A DNA stretch of 53,031 nucleotides from Anaeromyxobacter terrae (GTDB taxonomy: Bacteria > Myxococcota > Myxococcia > Myxococcales > Anaeromyxobacteraceae). Under the pieces are notes generated by a model. It did no database searches. It saw only the letters and a program-made list of their open reading frames with translations, and was not told where the DNA came from. Shown here one piece after another: positions 51,043 through 53,031 of the stretch. The translations under genes were made by a program, and so were the position numbers. Location: assembly GCF_022690685.1 (NCBI RefSeq), contig NZ_JALCYY010000037.1:1-53031 (forward strand), in the 5' to 3' direction. How positions within the stretch are numbered: position 1 is the stretch's first letter; every line of letters begins with the position of its first letter.

Positions 51043-53031
51043 ATGCCCGATCCGCGCAGCGTGATGCAGGAGTTCCGGACCCTCGACGCCAAGCGGCTCG
51101 CGAAGGGGCTCTCGCCAGAAGAGGAGCGCCGCCACGCCGAGCTTCGCGACCTCGTCGGCGGCGAGGCCGGCGCGGGCGCGCCGCGCGGCGGGTTCGACGT
51201 GAACGCGGCCGCGGAGCGGCTGCGCGAGTCGCTCCTGCCTGCCGGGCTGCGAAACCGCCCGCCCCCGCGTCCCGAGCTCTCCCCGGAGCCGGAGCCCGAG
51301 CCGTTCTTCCCCGCGCCCGAGGCGCCGGCCGAGGTCGCCTTCGACGCCGCGCTGCCGGACGCCCCCGAGGTGCAGCAACCGCTCGACGACGGCGCAGCCG
51401 CGGCGGACCTGTTCGATCCCGCCCTCCTCGGCTGGGAAGGGGAGCCCGCCGCGGCGCCCCCGCACGATCCCGCCGCCCTCGGCGGCGCCTGGGACCCGAA
51501 CGCCGCGTGGGATCCGAACGCCGCGCAGGCGTGGGATCCCAACGCCCTTCCCCAGGATCCGGGCGGATGGGACCCGAACGCCGTTCCGCTCGACGCCGCC
51601 GGGCAGCCCTGGGATCCGAGCACGGCCGGCTGGGATCCTGCCGCAGGCGCGCTCGGGGCGGGCGGCGCCGCGGGCTGGGATCCGAGCGCGCACGCAGACC
51701 TTGCCGTGGCCGGCCAGTGGGACCCGAACGCGTATCCCACCGGCACCGCGCCGCTCGACCTCTCCGCCGAGCCGGACGGCACGTTCGATCCCGCCGCGCT
51801 CGCGGGCGAGGAGACCGCCCAGGCGGCGCCCCTCGAGGCGGGGCTCGAGCCGGCGTGGGACCCCACGCTCGCGCCGGACGCCCCCGAGCCGACGCTCGCG
51901 CTCGACCTCGGCGCGGCGACGCCCGAGCTCGGCGCGGCGGAGGCCGAGCTGCCCGCGCTCGAGCTCGAGCCGCTCGACGACGCGGCCTTCGAGCTCGCGC
52001 CGGCGCCGGACGACGCGCTCGCCGGATTCGATCCGACCGCGCTCGACGCCGCCGCGACGCCCGAGCCGACCCAGATCCTCGGCCTCGCCGCCGAGCCGGA
52101 GCCCACGCTCACGATGCCGCTCACCGGCGACGCCGGTGAGCTCCCGCCGGCGGGCTGGGAGCCGACGCCCGCAGCCGAGCACGCGCCGGAGGGTGCCGCG
52201 TTCGGCGCCTACGACGAGCTCGCGAGCGGCGCCGCTCCCGCGTTCGGGGACGGCACCGACGACCTCGCGGCGGAGATCGACGCCGGCCTCGACGCGAGCC
52301 TCGATCCGTCCGCGCCGGCGCCGGTGTTCGCGCCCGCGGCGGGCGAGCTCGGCGGCGAGTACGACGACGCGGCGGCCTTCGACGTGGCCGCCGCCCTCGC
52401 CTCGCCGGGGGACGGCGGCTTCGAGACCGGCCAGCCGCTCTCGCTCTCGACCGACGGCACGGGCGAATGGCATGGCGACAGCGCGCTCGAGGAGGGCTTC
52501 GCGCTCGCCTCGGGCGGCTCGTTCGACGCGCATGACCCGACCGCCGGGTGGGCGACCGCGGAGGCGCCCGCTCCGTGGGAGGCCGCGCCCGCGGAGGGCG
52601 CCGGCCCGCCGGCCCCCGCGGCCGCCGGCACCACCGCGGGCGCGGGTGGCCTCGAGCCCGAGGCCGACCCCGTGACGGAGAGTCATCGCCTCTCCGCGGC
52701 GCCCGCGGACGACGACCTCGCCCTGCCGGAGATCGTGGAGGAGCTGCCGACCGTGGACGGGGCGGAGATCCTCGAGGAGATTCCCGCCGACGAGGCGGAC
52801 ACGCCGCCGCCGTCGCTCGACTTCGGCGCGCTCCCGCCCGTCGCCGCCCCGCTCGTCACCGCGTCCGCGCCGCTGCCGGTCGCGGCGCCCGCGCGCGGCG
52901 CTGGGCCCGTCCCCAGAGCGTCCTCTCCCACCGCCTCACCTGCCCTCGTCCCCGCCCCGAGCGCGGCCAAGCCCGCCTCGCCGGCCGTGGCGCCGCCCGC
53001 GCCCGCCCCTCGGCGCGGCGCCGCCCCGGCC
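51043..53031 (+). CDS. Large acidic Ala/Pro-rich protein with WDPNA repeats (partial, C-terminus outside window)
   Basis: 663 residues are visible from ATG 51043 with no stop at the right edge. The N-terminus is a compact helical piece ([38 protein letters not shown]) of a kind found in myxobacterial proteins whose C-terminus carries a PilZ or similar domain; that domain would lie beyond the window, so this is a guess. From ~145 to ~230 there are at least six WDPN/S repeats ([43 protein letters not shown]). The remainder is a long disordered, acidic Ala/Pro/Glu/Asp linker with further FDPAAL/FDPTAL-like echoes. No signal peptide or TM helix. Probably a cytoplasmic scaffold or signalling protein. 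Confidence 0.85.
   Translation, partial: MPDPRSVMQEFRTLDAKRLAKGLSPEEERRHAELRDLVGGEAGAGAPRGGFDVNAAAERLRESLLPAGLRNRPPPRPELSPEPEPEPFFPAPEAPAEVAFDAALPDAPEVQQPLDDGAAAADLFDPALLGWEGEPAAAPPHDPAALGGAWDPNAAWDPNAAQAWDPNALPQDPGGWDPNAVPLDAAGQPWDPSTAGWDPAAGALGAGGAAGWDPSAHADLAVAGQWDPNAYPTGTAPLDLSAEPDGTFDPAALAGEETAQAAPLEAGLEPAWDPTLAPDAPEPTLALDLGAATPELGAAEAELPALELEPLDDAAFELAPAPDDALAGFDPTALDAAATPEPTQILGLAAEPEPTLTMPLTGDAGELPPAGWEPTPAAEHAPEGAAFGAYDELASGAAPAFGDGTDDLAAEIDAGLDASLDPSAPAPVFAPAAGELGGEYDDAAAFDVAAALASPGDGGFETGQPLSLSTDGTGEWHGDSALEEGFALASGGSFDAHDPTAGWATAEAPAPWEAAPAEGAGPPAPAAAGTTAGAGGLEPEADPVTESHRLSAAPADDDLALPEIVEELPTVDGAEILEEIPADEADTPPPSLDFGALPPVAAPLVTASAPLPVAAPARGAGPVPRASSPTASPALVPAPSAAKPASPAVAPPAPAPRRGAAPA

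Noticed and set aside
48993-52124. 1043-codon minus-strand frame through the WDPNA gene and YgiQ region
   Set aside because: Ser/Gly/Arg-rich shadow. The plus frame has a helical N-terminus, ordered repeats and a promoter; YgiQ lies in another minus frame.

Overview
The window is about 53 kb of very GC-rich DNA, densely coded on both strands with strong G/C preference at third codon positions. The gene content (RNase J, two-PDZ HtrA, a DUF5916 outer-membrane protein, paired M16 peptidases, many alanine/proline-rich secreted proteins, a long Ala/Pro/acidic protein with WDPNA repeats) suggests a chromosomal segment of a deltaproteobacterium of the Myxococcota, most like Anaeromyxobacter. That assignment is inference from content and composition. 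No rRNA, tRNA, CRISPR array, recognisable transposase or phage gene was seen.

Layout: 1-4.7 kb, an M16 zinc peptidase cut by the left edge, divergent from a DUF5916 protein and followed by a single-domain response regulator. 4.7-7.8 kb, glgC, ogt and adenosine deaminase, all on minus. 8-12.1 kb, a CotH-kinase/lamin-tail lipoprotein whose stop overlaps the stop of a PcrA/UvrD helicase. 12.2-16.2 kb, a PrcB-like lipoprotein, an unknown secreted protein, RNase J and a YajQ-family protein. 16.2-18 kb, an unusual repeat-rich patch described below. 18-25.4 kb, rimO, a DUF6311 membrane protein, a methyltransferase plus GT2 glycosyltransferase pair, a DUF853 ATPase, lolA and a small Cys-rich lipoprotein. 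25.4-30.1 kb, amrS divergent from a full-length cobalamin-dependent metH. 30.1-33.7 kb, a patch of less familiar genes (zinc-ribbon/TM protein, methyltransferase, winged-helix protein, STAS-like protein). 33.7-39 kb, a two-gene M16 peptidase operon (one partner lacking the zinc motif), mgtE and a LEA-type lipoprotein. 39.2-43.6 kb, dnaB, an outer-membrane-like protein and a tightly overlapping thiE - glutamine amidotransferase - thiD operon. 43.6-45.6 kb, a small acidic protein, htrA and a DUF1844 protein behind a good sigma-70-like promoter. 45.7-51 kb, bioA-bioD plus a small ORF, then a YgiQ-type radical SAM protein with a GDSL esterase. 51 kb to the right edge, the WDPNA-repeat protein, still open at the end.

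The most unusual structure lies at 16.5-17.6 kb. Two paralogous four-helix-bundle (23S rRNA-IVS/bAvd-like) genes face each other. Each starts inside a long perfect hairpin (19-bp and 23-bp stems of unrelated sequence) that encloses its Shine-Dalgarno sequence and start codon. The two loops are nearly identical, GTCC(C)GGGGTGA, in the same orientation relative to each gene. Each protein carries a simple-sequence linker at the same place, between a short N-terminus and the bundle. The two stop codons pair with each other in a central 55-nt palindrome. Hexameter-like GACCYC arrays flank and invade the unit. Compensatory change in the stems with a fixed loop argues for a selected RNA (or single-strand DNA) structure. 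This is the best candidate here for an undescribed system: a self-regulated or mobile four-helix-bundle cassette.
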